Assembly (NCBI GenBank): GCA_034522075.1 | Contig: JAXHLO010000006.1 | Coordinates: 310,001-374,000 of the forward strand | DNA from: UBA7803 sp034522075 | GTDB taxonomy: Bacteria > Pseudomonadota > Gammaproteobacteria > Pseudomonadales > Azotimanducaceae | Length of the DNA: 64,000 nucleotides | Direction: 5' to 3' | Shown: positions 27,265 to 35,041 of the stretch, one piece after another | How positions within the stretch are numbered: position 1 is the first letter of the stretch | Layout of the letters: each line of letters begins with the position of its first letter | Notes under the pieces: model-generated | The model's database searches: none | What the model was told of the DNA's origin: nothing | Seen by the model: only the letters and a program-made list of their open reading frames with translations | Position numbers and translations under genes: made by a program

Positions 27265-28221
27265 ATGCCGAACTCAGACTTCGACCCCCAAACCCTGCGC
27301 ACCGCCCTGCGTCCCCTGGTGCCTGGCGAGGCGGTGATCCTGACCCCGGAAGAAGATGCCTATCTGCGCCACTACGGCATCCACTTCAGCGAAGAGTTTC
27401 CCGCCATCCGCCATCACTTCGGTGCGGTGGAAGCCGACGAGCATCGAATTGCCGCCCATCTGTGGCTGCCGGCGGACGCCCGCGGTACTGCCGTGGTCAT
27501 TCATGGCTATTACGATCACACCGGTCTGTACGGCCATCTGATCCGGCACCTCATCGACAGCGGCCTGGCGGTCGTGTCCTTCGATCTGCCCGGGCATGGC
27601 CTGTCGTCCGGCGCACCGGCCACCATCGATTCTTTCGATCACTATGTGGACGCCTTCGAGGCCTGTATGCGCGCCCTGGAGGATCACCTCCCGCAACCCT
27701 GGTACCTGCTGGGCCAGAGCACGGGCGGCGCCATCGCCATGGAATGGCTGCTCGGCCGTGGGCACACGCGTGCCAGCAATCCGTTCGCGCGCGTCGTGCT
27801 GCTGGCGCCGCTGATCCGGCCGCATCGCTGGCCCCTGAACCGGCTGTTCTACGAACTGGCCCGGCCCTTCGTCACCGAACGGCGCCGGGTATTCACCAGC
27901 AACGCCGAGAACCCGGATTTCATTGCCTTCCTGCGCGACCGCGATCCGCTGCAGGCGCGCATCCTGCCGGTGCGCTGGGTGACCGCCATGCAGGCGTGGC
28001 GCCGCCGCTTCGAAGGCTACCCGGCAACGGACATTGCCCCGCTGGTGATCCAGGGGCGTGCCGACACCACGGTGGACTGGCGTTACAACCTGAAAGTCAT
28101 CGATCGACTGTTCGAGCCGCGGGTCTTCTACATCCCCCTGGCCCGCCATCATCTGGTGAACGAGTCCGCCGAGATCCGGGCGCAGATTTTTCAGGCCATC
28201 GACGGCGAGCTCAACGGTTGA
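27265..28221 (+). CDS. Alpha/beta hydrolase (serine aminopeptidase S33-like)
   Basis: The 318-aa soluble alpha/beta hydrolase is of the Hydrolase_4/monoglyceride-lipase type. The HGYYDHTGLYGHL segment gives the oxyanion-side HG. The nucleophile Ser is in LLGQSTGGAIAMEW, the acid Asp in IQGRADTTVDW, and the His in LARHHLVNES. No signal peptide is present. The substrate is unknown; esterase or lysophospholipase activity is plausible for the family. It is 31 nt after pgk on the same strand and converges on serA, leaving only 3 nt between the stops. Confidence 0.85.
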   Translation: MPNSDFDPQTLRTALRPLVPGEAVILTPEEDAYLRHYGIHFSEEFPAIRHHFGAVEADEHRIAAHLWLPADARGTAVVIHGYYDHTGLYGHLIRHLIDSGLAVVSFDLPGHGLSSGAPATIDSFDHYVDAFEACMRALEDHLPQPWYLLGQSTGGAIAMEWLLGRGHTRASNPFARVVLLAPLIRPHRWPLNRLFYELARPFVTERRRVFTSNAENPDFIAFLRDRDPLQARILPVRWVTAMQAWRRRFEGYPATDIAPLVIQGRADTTVDWRYNLKVIDRLFEPRVFYIPLARHHLVNESAEIRAQIFQAIDGELNG

Positions 28222-28224
28222 CCT

Positions 28225-29454
28225 TCAGAACAGCACGCGCGCCTTGATGGTCGCAGGGACCGTGCGCAGTGCCTGCAGCACCGGCCCGGAATAGTCCGTC
28301 TCGATGTCGATGACCACGTAGCCGATATCGGCGTTGGTCTGCAGATACTGGCCGGTCACGTTGACCTGATGCTCCGACAGCACCTGGTTGATGGCCGACA
28401 TGACGCCGGGCACGTTGCGGTGAATGTGCAGCAACCGGTGCTGGTCCGGGTGCTCCGGCAGTGCCACTTCGGGAAAGTTGACCGCCGACAGGGTCGAGCC
28501 GTTGTCGCTGTAGCGGATCAGCTTTTCCGCCACCTCGAAGCCGATGTTCTCCTGCGCTTCCTGGGTGCTGCCGCCCACGTGGGGGGTCAGTATGACGTTG
28601 CCGAGCCCCATGAGCGGCGACTCGAAAGGGTCGTCGTTGGACTTGGGTTCCGTCGGAAACACGTCGACAGCGGCGCCGAGTAATTCGCCGTCGTGCAGGC
28701 GTCGGGCGAGGGCTTCCAGATCCACCACGTCGCCGCGGGAGGCATTGATCAGCACCGCTTCGCGCTTCATCAGGGTCAGCGCCCGGGCGTCGATCATATT
28801 GCGCGTGCGTGCCGTGGCGGGCACGTGCAGAGTGACCACATCGGCGGTTTCCAGCAACTCATCGAGATCTTCCACCTGCCGGGCATTGCCCAGATTCAGT
28901 TTCTTGACCACATCGTAGAAGATCACCTGCATGCCGAGCCCTTCGGCCAGCACGCCGAGCTGGGCGCCGATGTTGCCGTAGCCGACGACGCCCAGCGTCT
29001 TGCCGCGCACTTCAAAAGAGGACCGGGCGGACTTCTTCCAGATGCCCTGGTGCATGGCGGTGCTCTTCTGCGGCACGCCGCGCAGCAGCAGGATGGCTTC
29101 CGCCAGCACCAGCTCCGCCACGCTGCGGGTATTGGAGAATGGCGCGTTGAACACCGGCACACCGGCACGGGTGGCGGCGCTGAGATCCACCTGGTTGGTG
29201 CCGATGCAGAAACAGCCCACGGCGATAAGGCGCCGGGCGGCGTCCAGGGCGGCAGCATCGAGCTGGGTGCGCGAACGGATGCCGACCATGTGGGCTTCGG
29301 CCAGCGCGGCTGCCAGGTCACCTCCCTGCAGAGCGTGATCGTAGGCTTTGATGTTGCGGTAACCCGACTGCTCGAGGCTGGCGATGGCCGACGGGTGCAC
29401 GCCCTCGAGCAGGACGATCTTGATTTTGCCTCGGTCGAATGATGTGGTGCGCAA
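28225..29454 (-). CDS. serA: D-3-phosphoglycerate dehydrogenase
   Basis: The 409-aa protein is close in layout to E. coli SerA (410 aa), with an N-terminal substrate domain, a central NAD domain (GVVGYGNIGAQLG) and a C-terminal ACT domain for serine feedback (LHIHRNVPGVMSAI). The catalytic region INASRGDVVD and TPHVGGSTQEAQENIG is intact. The start is TTG at 29454: there is no ATG at the expected position, and the N-terminus DRGKIKIVLLEGVH aligns with E. coli from there. SerA of this class is known to reduce 2-oxoglutarate to D-2-hydroxyglutarate. It diverges from the FAD dehydrogenase likely to recycle that product. Confidence 0.96.
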   Translation of the reverse strand: MRTTSFDRGKIKIVLLEGVHPSAIASLEQSGYRNIKAYDHALQGGDLAAALAEAHMVGIRSRTQLDAAALDAARRLIAVGCFCIGTNQVDLSAATRAGVPVFNAPFSNTRSVAELVLAEAILLLRGVPQKSTAMHQGIWKKSARSSFEVRGKTLGVVGYGNIGAQLGVLAEGLGMQVIFYDVVKKLNLGNARQVEDLDELLETADVVTLHVPATARTRNMIDARALTLMKREAVLINASRGDVVDLEALARRLHDGELLGAAVDVFPTEPKSNDDPFESPLMGLGNVILTPHVGGSTQEAQENIGFEVAEKLIRYSDNGSTLSAVNFPEVALPEHPDQHRLLHIHRNVPGVMSAINQVLSEHQVNVTGQYLQTNADIGYVVIDIETDYSGPVLQALRTVPATIKARVLF

Positions 29455-29484
29455 AGTGTCCGGGTCCGCCGTGGGAAGGGCGCA

Positions 29485-29490
29485 TATACT
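29485..29490 (+). promoter_or_regulatory. Candidate -10 in the serA / dehydrogenase divergent region
   Basis: TATACT (5 of 6) lies 28 nt before the ATG of the FAD dehydrogenase in the 64-nt gap shared with serA. The opposite strand reads TAGTATATG here, so one AT-rich site may serve both directions. No good -35 is visible. Confidence 0.35.
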
Positions 29491-29518
29491 AGCAAGCTGG
29501 TCGTACCGCGAGGCGAAA

Positions 29519-30991
29519 ATGTCCCAAGTGCTCGATGAACTCCTCTCACCCGGACAGGTCCTGCGGGACGCGGACAGCCTGGCTCACTGGGGCCGTGACT
29601 GGACGCGCAGCTTCTCCGTAGCGCCGAGTGCCGTGGTGTTTCCGGAATCCATCGACGACGTTCAGCGGCTGGTGCAGGCGGCCAACCGCGAGGGCCTGGC
29701 GCTGGTGCCGTCCGGCGGGCGCACGGGACTGTCCGGCGGCGCGGTGGCCGGCAACGGCGAAGTGGTGGTGTCGTTCGACCGCATGAACCGGGTCGTGGAT
29801 TTCGACAGCGCCGACCGGCTGGTCACCTGTCAGCCGGGGGTGGTTACCCAGGTGCTGCAGCAGTATGCGGCCGACCAGGGACTGTTCTATCCGGTGGATT
29901 TCGCCTCGGCGGGGTCCAGCCAGATCGGCGGCAATATCGCCACCAATGCCGGCGGCATCAAGGTCATCCGGCACGGCCTCACCCGGGACTGGATCGCCGG
30001 GCTCAAGGTGGTGACCGGCGCCGGCGAGCTGCTGGAGCTCAATCGCGGCCTGGTGAAAAACGCCACCGGCTACGACCTGCGTCACCTGTTCATCGGCTCC
30101 GAAGGCACCCTGGGTTTCGTGGTGGAGGCGGATGTCGCGCTGACCACGCCGCCGGAGCCGCAGCTGGTCATGGTGCTGGGCGTGGGCCGCTTCCGCGATC
30201 TGCTGGCCGTGCTGGATCATTTTCAGGCTTCACTCACCCTGTCGGCGTTCGAGTTCTTCTCCGAGATGGCACTGCAGAAGGTGGTGGAGCACCGGGCGCT
30301 GCCCCGCCCGCTGGAAAGCGCGCCGCCGTTCTATGCCCTGATCGAGTTCGACGACAGCGCCCTGGACGCAGCCACCGCCGCATTCGAACACTGTGTCAAC
30401 GAAGGCTGGGTCAGCGACGGCGTGCTCAGTCAGACCGAAGCCCAGGCCGGAAAGCTCTGGCAGCTTCGGGAAGGCATCTCGGAAAGCATCGCCGGCTACA
30501 CGCCCTACAAGAACGACCTGGCGGTGCGCATCTCGCGCATGCCGGAATTTCTCGACCAGGTGGACGCTCTGGTCGCCGACAACTACCCGGACTTCGAGGT
30601 CTGCTGGTACGGCCACATCGGCGACGGCAATCTGCACCTGAACATCCTCAAACCCGCCGACCTGAGTCAGCAGGAGTTCTATGACCGTTGCCACAGCATC
30701 AGCCCGAAGATCTTCGAGCAGGTGGCCGCCCGCGGCGGCAGCATTTCCGCCGAGCACGGCGTGGGGCTGCTGAAGCGGGACTTCCTGGGCTACACCCGCA
30801 GCGCCGAAGAGATCGCCGTGATGCGCGGCATCAAAGCCGTGCTCGATCCCAACGGCATCATGAATCCGGGCAAACTGCTTCGGCCGGCGACGGAGCATCT
30901 CGGCCGGGCGAGTCGAGCGGCGTGGTACGCGACTTCGCGAGCCTCGCTCAGCCGCTCCGCGGCGCCCTCACTACGCAGAGTTGCCCCCTGA
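29519..30991 (+). CDS. FAD-linked dehydrogenase, probable D-2-hydroxyglutarate dehydrogenase
   Basis: The 490-aa protein is of the VAO/PCMH FAD-linked oxidase family (GlcD/D2HGDH/D-lactate dehydrogenase group). The FAD-binding PSGGRTGLSGGAV, the ASAGSSQIGGNIATNAGG segment, the metal-binding HIGDGNLHLNI and the late EHGVGLLKR motif are present. Divergent pairing with serA matches the Pseudomonas serA-D2HGDH pair, where the enzyme reoxidises D-2-hydroxyglutarate made by SerA; this is inference from context. Homologues end at about NPGKLLRP (residue 457). Here about 33 extra Arg/Ser/Ala-rich residues are read from the adjacent palindromic element, which also supplies the stop codon. Confidence 0.88.
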   Translation: MSQVLDELLSPGQVLRDADSLAHWGRDWTRSFSVAPSAVVFPESIDDVQRLVQAANREGLALVPSGGRTGLSGGAVAGNGEVVVSFDRMNRVVDFDSADRLVTCQPGVVTQVLQQYAADQGLFYPVDFASAGSSQIGGNIATNAGGIKVIRHGLTRDWIAGLKVVTGAGELLELNRGLVKNATGYDLRHLFIGSEGTLGFVVEADVALTTPPEPQLVMVLGVGRFRDLLAVLDHFQASLTLSAFEFFSEMALQKVVEHRALPRPLESAPPFYALIEFDDSALDAATAAFEHCVNEGWVSDGVLSQTEAQAGKLWQLREGISESIAGYTPYKNDLAVRISRMPEFLDQVDALVADNYPDFEVCWYGHIGDGNLHLNILKPADLSQQEFYDRCHSISPKIFEQVAARGGSISAEHGVGLLKRDFLGYTRSAEEIAVMRGIKAVLDPNGIMNPGKLLRPATEHLGRASRAAWYATSRASLSRSAAPSLRRVAP

Positions 30992-31058
30992 AGCAGGGGT
31001 CAATCTGCTGCGTTCGGCTTCGCTCCACGGCTTCGCGAAGTCGCGTACCACGCCGCTC
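30915..31058. repeat. Long imperfect palindromic element A
   Basis: The outer 26 bp are perfect inverted repeats: 30915-30940 and 31033-31058, beginning GAGCGGCGTGGTACGCGACT. A second inverted repeat, CCCCTG-AAG-CAGGGG (30985-30999), lies close to the centre. The element begins inside the 3' end of the FAD dehydrogenase frame and contains its stop codon. The core region is related to that of element B in opposite orientation. No transposase is linked. Together with element B it accounts for the 331-nt gap before the rpiA stop. Confidence 0.9.
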
Positions 31059-31078
31059 GCCTCCCACTCCTGAATGTC

Positions 31079-31320
31079 CTTCGCCGGCCCGACGTTTGCG
31101 GGTGGAAGGAGAGTCGAGGGTGGGTCGCCGGAGCGTGGCGATCAATGCCGGCCCCTGCACGGAGGCCGAACGGAGAAAATTCGACTCCTGCTTCAGGAGG
31201 CAACTTTTCGGAGAGAGGGAAGCCCCGGAGGGGCCCGAGTGGGGTCCGGTATTGAGCGCCACGCTCCGGCGACACCCCACACGAACCAACTTCCACCAGC
31301 AAACCGCCGGCCCGGCGAAG
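31079..31320. repeat. Long imperfect palindromic element B
   Basis: This is a 242-bp near-continuous imperfect palindrome. The ends CTTCGCCGG and CCGGCGAAG are inverted. The segment GTCGCCGGAGCGTGGCG occurs at 31124-31140 and, inverted, near 31257-31273. The centre is CTCCTG-CTT-CAGGAG (about 31184-31198). Its core read on the minus strand (AGTTGCCTCCTGAAGCAGG, then a TCCGTTCGGC block) parallels element A. It ends 2 nt from the rpiA stop, so it would form the 3' end of rpiA transcripts. Confidence 0.9.
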
Positions 31321-31322
31321 AA

Positions 31323-31988
31323 TCAGAAGGAGTCGACGCCGGATTCGCTCGCCACGAATACGACGTCGGCCGCCTGCGCCGCAAAGATGCCGTTGCACAC
31401 CGTGCCGACGATGTTGTTCAGCGTGGCTTCCATGGTGGCGGGATCGAAAATCTTCAGGCCGTGAACGTCGAGGATCAGGTTGCCGTTGTCGGTGACGAAG
31501 TCGTGGCGCAGTTCCGGGTGGCCGCCGAGTTCGAGCAGCCGGCGGGCCACCAGCCCGCGGGCCATGGGGATCACTTCCACCGGCAGAGGGAAGTCGCCGA
31601 GCACCTCCACCCGTTTGCCGGCATCGACGATGCAGACGAACTCGCGGGCGCTGGCCGCGACGATCTTCTCCCGGGTGAGCGCGCCGCCGCCGCCTTTGAT
31701 GAGCTGCCGGGCGGCATTGACCTCGTCGGCGCCGTCCACGTAGACGCTCACAGCGTCGACGGCATTCAGGTCGAGGACAGCGATGCCGTGGCCGCGCAGC
31801 CGCTCGGCGCTGGCTTCGCTGCTGGCCACGGTGGCGTTGAACGTGTGTTTGATGGCCGCCAGGAGGTCGATGAAGTGGTTGGTGGTGGAGCCGGTGCCGA
31901 CGCCGATCACGCTGGCGCCGTCCAGCTTCGGTGCCAGATAGTCCAGGGCCGCCTGGGCAGCACTGCGTTTGAGTTGCTCTTGGTTCAT
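31323..31988 (-). CDS. rpiA: Ribose-5-phosphate isomerase A
   Basis: The 221-aa enzyme interconverts ribose-5-phosphate and ribulose-5-phosphate. Family motifs are GVGTGSTTNHFID (phosphate binding), VDGADEVN, LIKGGGGALTREKI (catalytic Glu) and DNGNLILD. The length is as in E. coli (219 aa). The start ATG 31988 is the one matching homologues. It diverges from ilvA with only 28 nt between the start codons. Its stop abuts palindromic element B. Confidence 0.97.
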   Translation of the reverse strand: MNQEQLKRSAAQAALDYLAPKLDGASVIGVGTGSTTNHFIDLLAAIKHTFNATVASSEASAERLRGHGIAVLDLNAVDAVSVYVDGADEVNAARQLIKGGGGALTREKIVAASAREFVCIVDAGKRVEVLGDFPLPVEVIPMARGLVARRLLELGGHPELRHDFVTDNGNLILDVHGLKIFDPATMEATLNNIVGTVCNGIFAAQAADVVFVASESGVDSF

Positions 31989-32016
31989 ACTACCTCGTTT
32001 GCCCGACGACCCTACC

Positions 32017-33540
32017 ATGCTGGAACGCTACGTAAAGAAGATTCTCTCCTCCCGCGTCTATGAAGTAGCGGTGGAGACGCCCCTGCAGCCGGCGCCCCGT
32101 CTGTCCGCACGCACGGGTCACAACGTGCTGCTCAAACGCGAAGACATGCAACCGGTGTTCTCGTTCAAGATCCGCGGTTCCCACAACAAGATTGCGCAGC
32201 TCTCCGAGGCAGATCAGGCGCGGGGCGTCATCGCCGCCTCGGCCGGCAACCATGCCCAGGGAGTGGCCCTGTCGGCCCAGCGCCTGGGGCTGAAGGCCGT
32301 CATCGTCATGGGCCGCAACACCCCCAGCATCAAGGTCAATGCGGTGCGAGCACTGGGTGCGCGGGTGGTGCTGCACGGCGACGGCTTCGACGAGGCCAAG
32401 GCGTATGCCGATGGTCTGATGGCGGAGCACGGTTATACCTTCGTCCACCCTTTCGACGATGTGGACGTTATCGCCGGGCAGGGCACCGTGGGCATGGAGA
32501 TCATGAATCAGCATGGCGGCGCGCCGGACGTGGTCTTCGTGCCGGTGGGCGGCGGCGGGCTGATCGCCGGTATCTCCGCCTATGTGAAATACCTGTCGCC
32601 GAAGACGCGCGTGGTCGGTGTGGAAGCACAGGGCTCGGCGTGCCTGCAAGCGGCCTTGCAGGCCGGCCGCCGGGTGAAGCTGCCGTTCGAGTCCCTGGAC
32701 CTGTTCGCCGACGGCGTATCCGTGGCCCAGGTGGGCAGGGAGACCTTCAAAGTGGCGCGCCAGTGCGTCGACGAAGTTGTCACCGTGAGCACCGACGAGA
32801 TCTGCGCCGCGGTGAAGGATCTGTTCGATGATACGCGCGCCATCGCCGAGCCCTCCGGTGCGCTGGCCGTGGCCGGGTTGAAGAAATACGCTGCGAGCCG
32901 CGGCCCGCGTCACAACGGCGCCAGCATGGTCGCCGTGGTCAGCGGCGCCAACGTCAACTTCGACCGCTTGCGGCACATCTCCGAACGGGCGGAAGTGGGT
33001 GAACAGCGCGAGCTGATCCTGGGGGTAACCATTGCCGAGGAGCGCGGCAGCTTCCGCCGCTTCTGCCAGACCCTGGGCAAGCGCTCGGTGAGCGAGTTCA
33101 ACTACCGTTATGCCCGGGACGATGAAGCCCATGTCTATGTGGGCCTGCAGGTGGCGGCACCCGACGACCGGCAGGCCGTCATCGACGGTCTGTCGGCCGC
33201 CGGCTACCGGGTTCAGGACATGACCGAGAACGAAGCCGCCAAGCTGCACGTGCGGCACATGGTTGGCGGGCGGACTCTGGGGGAGAAAAGCGAGCTGCTG
33301 TTCCGTTTCGAGTTTCCCGAACGGCCCGGCGCGCTGCTGAAGTTTCTCTCCGGACTGGGCGCGGACTGGAACATCACCATGTTCCACTACCGCAACCACG
33401 GTGCTGCCTGGGGCCGTGTGCTGGTTGGGTTCGAAGGCGCTGATGCCGACCGGGGCCGGCTGCTGACGAAACTGCAACGCATCGGCTACCGGCACTGGGA
33501 GGAAACCGACAACCCGGCGTATCGGCTGTTTCTCAGATAG
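32017..33540 (+). CDS. ilvA: Threonine ammonia-lyase, biosynthetic
   Basis: The 507-aa fold-type II PLP enzyme makes 2-oxobutyrate for isoleucine synthesis. The PLP lysine is Lys51 in FSFKIRGSHNK. SAGNHAQGVA and the phosphate-binding VGGGGL glycine loop follow. Two C-terminal ACT-like regulatory domains (from about residue 330; FRFEFPERPGALLKFL marks the second) indicate the feedback-regulated biosynthetic form. The 3' end overlaps the converging def gene by 8 nt. Confidence 0.97.
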   Translation: MLERYVKKILSSRVYEVAVETPLQPAPRLSARTGHNVLLKREDMQPVFSFKIRGSHNKIAQLSEADQARGVIAASAGNHAQGVALSAQRLGLKAVIVMGRNTPSIKVNAVRALGARVVLHGDGFDEAKAYADGLMAEHGYTFVHPFDDVDVIAGQGTVGMEIMNQHGGAPDVVFVPVGGGGLIAGISAYVKYLSPKTRVVGVEAQGSACLQAALQAGRRVKLPFESLDLFADGVSVAQVGRETFKVARQCVDEVVTVSTDEICAAVKDLFDDTRAIAEPSGALAVAGLKKYAASRGPRHNGASMVAVVSGANVNFDRLRHISERAEVGEQRELILGVTIAEERGSFRRFCQTLGKRSVSEFNYRYARDDEAHVYVGLQVAAPDDRQAVIDGLSAAGYRVQDMTENEAAKLHVRHMVGGRTLGEKSELLFRFEFPERPGALLKFLSGLGADWNITMFHYRNHGAAWGRVLVGFEGADADRGRLLTKLQRIGYRHWEETDNPAYRLFLR

Positions 33541-34093
33541 GGTCGTCCTGTGCCGCGGCCGGCTCTTCCTGGAAGTGCATGAATTCCTCTTCGAACATGA
33601 GTTTGCCCAGATCGTCCATGCGGTCGATGTAGAGTCGGCCATCGAGATGGTCGAACTCGTGCTGGAACACGGTGGCGAGAAAGCCCTGCAATTCCAGCTC
33701 CAGGGGCTGATTGTGCAGATCGCGGGCGCGCACCCGAATGTGTTGCGGCCGCTCCACGAAGCCGCGCAGCCCGGGCACTGACAGACAGCCCTCCCAGTAA
33801 CCGGCACGGCTGGGGTCGACGATCTCGATCTCGGGATTGGCGAACACGGTAAGCGGCATGGCGGGGATGTCGCCGTAGCGGCTGGGGCTCGCCGGAATCT
33901 CGATGATGGCCAGGCGCACCGGCTCGTTGACCTGGGGTGCGGCCAGGCCGATGCCGCCGGCCTCATGCAGCGTGTCGATCATGTCCCGCACCAGGGCGGC
34001 GGTGGCCTCGCTGGCGATTTCGGCATCGCGCAGAGGCCGTGACGGCTGGCGCAGCGTGGGATGACCCATGCGGATAATTTCTCTCACGGCCAT
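33533..34093 (-). CDS. def: Peptide deformylase
   Basis: The 186-aa metalloenzyme removes the N-formyl group from nascent proteins. All three family motifs are present: GGIGLAAPQV (motif 1), EGCLSVPG with the metal-binding Cys (motif 2), and HEFDHLDG (motif 3, HExxH). The position beside ygfA rather than fmt suggests this may be a second deformylase of the genome, but no other copy is visible here to compare. Its ATG overlaps the ygfA 3' end by 10 nt. Confidence 0.95.
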   Translation of the reverse strand: MAVREIIRMGHPTLRQPSRPLRDAEIASEATAALVRDMIDTLHEAGGIGLAAPQVNEPVRLAIIEIPASPSRYGDIPAMPLTVFANPEIEIVDPSRAGYWEGCLSVPGLRGFVERPQHIRVRARDLHNQPLELELQGFLATVFQHEFDHLDGRLYIDRMDDLGKLMFEEEFMHFQEEPAAAQDDPI

Positions 34094-34752
34094 GCCCTGC
34101 CTCCTGCGGTGGATCGGTGATGAAACCTCTGCCAGCCGGCTTCGGTGATGACACCATCCAGCGGCACATCCCAGCTTGCTGCCGGCAATGGCTCCGGGCT
34201 GCGCTGAACTTCGTGAGCCAGGCCCACCAGCAGCGGGCGCAGGCGCGGCGGGATGCGGGCCAGGTAGCGGTCATAGTAACCGGCGCCCATGCCCAGACGA
34301 ACACCGCGGTCATCGAAGGCCACCAGCGGCATCAGCAGCAGATCCAGCGCCAGCGGATGGACGAAGGCGGCGTCCGGGGCCGGTTCGGGGATACCGTAGC
34401 GGTTGATGATGAGCGCCGCGCCCGGCCGATACCGGTAAAAGCTCATGGCGCCGCCGCGGCTCACTGCGGGCAGAGCTACCCGTTTGCGCATGCCCGGCAG
34501 CCGTTCGAGCAGTGGTGTCGCATCGAGTTCGCCGTCGTTGGCCACATAGAGTCCTGCCGTACGTGTGTGCCAGGGCAGGCTGCTGGTGAAGAAATGACGA
34601 GCCGCGGCGGCTGCATGGTCGGCCTGGGCCTGAGCATCCAGCGACTGCCGGTGGTTACGGAAGCGACGCCTGAGCTCGCGCCGCTGTCTGGGAGTGTCGG
34701 TGGGGATGTCGGTGGCAGCCATGGCGGATGGTGGTCCCGGCGCGACAGGCAT
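34084..34752 (-). CDS. ygfA: 5-formyltetrahydrofolate cyclo-ligase
   Basis: The 222-aa enzyme converts 5-formyl-THF to 5,10-methenyl-THF. The N-terminal basic helix (RQRRELRRRFRNHRQSL) and the C-terminal GVRLGMGAGYYDRYLA motif are typical. The gene directly follows the 6S RNA, as in E. coli, where the two are co-transcribed. Two starts are possible. ATG 34752 has GGGAG 10 nt upstream, inside the 3' strand of the 6S RNA closing stem. ATG 34722 has a weaker site and would give 212 aa. I list the longer form. Confidence 0.92.
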   Translation of the reverse strand: MPVAPGPPSAMAATDIPTDTPRQRRELRRRFRNHRQSLDAQAQADHAAAAARHFFTSSLPWHTRTAGLYVANDGELDATPLLERLPGMRKRVALPAVSRGGAMSFYRYRPGAALIINRYGIPEPAPDAAFVHPLALDLLLMPLVAFDDRGVRLGMGAGYYDRYLARIPPRLRPLLVGLAHEVQRSPEPLPAASWDVPLDGVITEAGWQRFHHRSTAGGRAWP

Positions 34753-34761
34753 TCAGTGAGA

Positions 34762-34949
34762 TCTCCCAAGATGCCGCTGTCGATATGGCCCTGAACCGTC
34801 CGGTTCAAGGCGGGGGCCGCCGAACGAGGTCTCAGGCTTCCCAACCCGCTTGCGCGGTGTCGGGCGTGCTCACAGACACTCGACGTTAGCCCCCTGGGTT
34901 TTATCTAACGGCTCAAGGACGACTACCAACTGGCGTACATCCCAGGAGA
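34762..34949 (-). ncRNA. ssrS: 6S RNA
   Basis: The RNA is about 188 nt and was recognised by sequence and position. The 5' end TCTCCTGGGATG (complement of 34938-34949) pairs with the 3' end CATCTTGGGAGA (complement of 34762-34773) over 12 positions including wobble pairs, forming the closing stem. Internal landmarks shared with E. coli 6S are CTTGAGCCG near the 5' side, GTGAGCACGC and GAAGCCT in the middle, and the hairpin CCTTGAACC...GGTTCAGGG near the 3' side. It lies between zapA and ygfA exactly as in E. coli. 6S RNA binds sigma-70 RNA polymerase in stationary phase. Ends are estimated from the stem, to within a few bases. Confidence 0.92.
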
Positions 34950-35041
34950 CAGGAGCGGGGTGTGGCCACCGGAAAACTCCGGGTGCCTCCGGCGATCGAC
35001 GCGACCTGTGGGTCTCGGCGGTGGAGCACGCCAGTGCGCGT

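Noticed and set aside
30915..31320. Insertion sequence remnant
   Set aside because: No transposase fragment or target duplication was recognised; the palindromic layout fits a small repeat element better.
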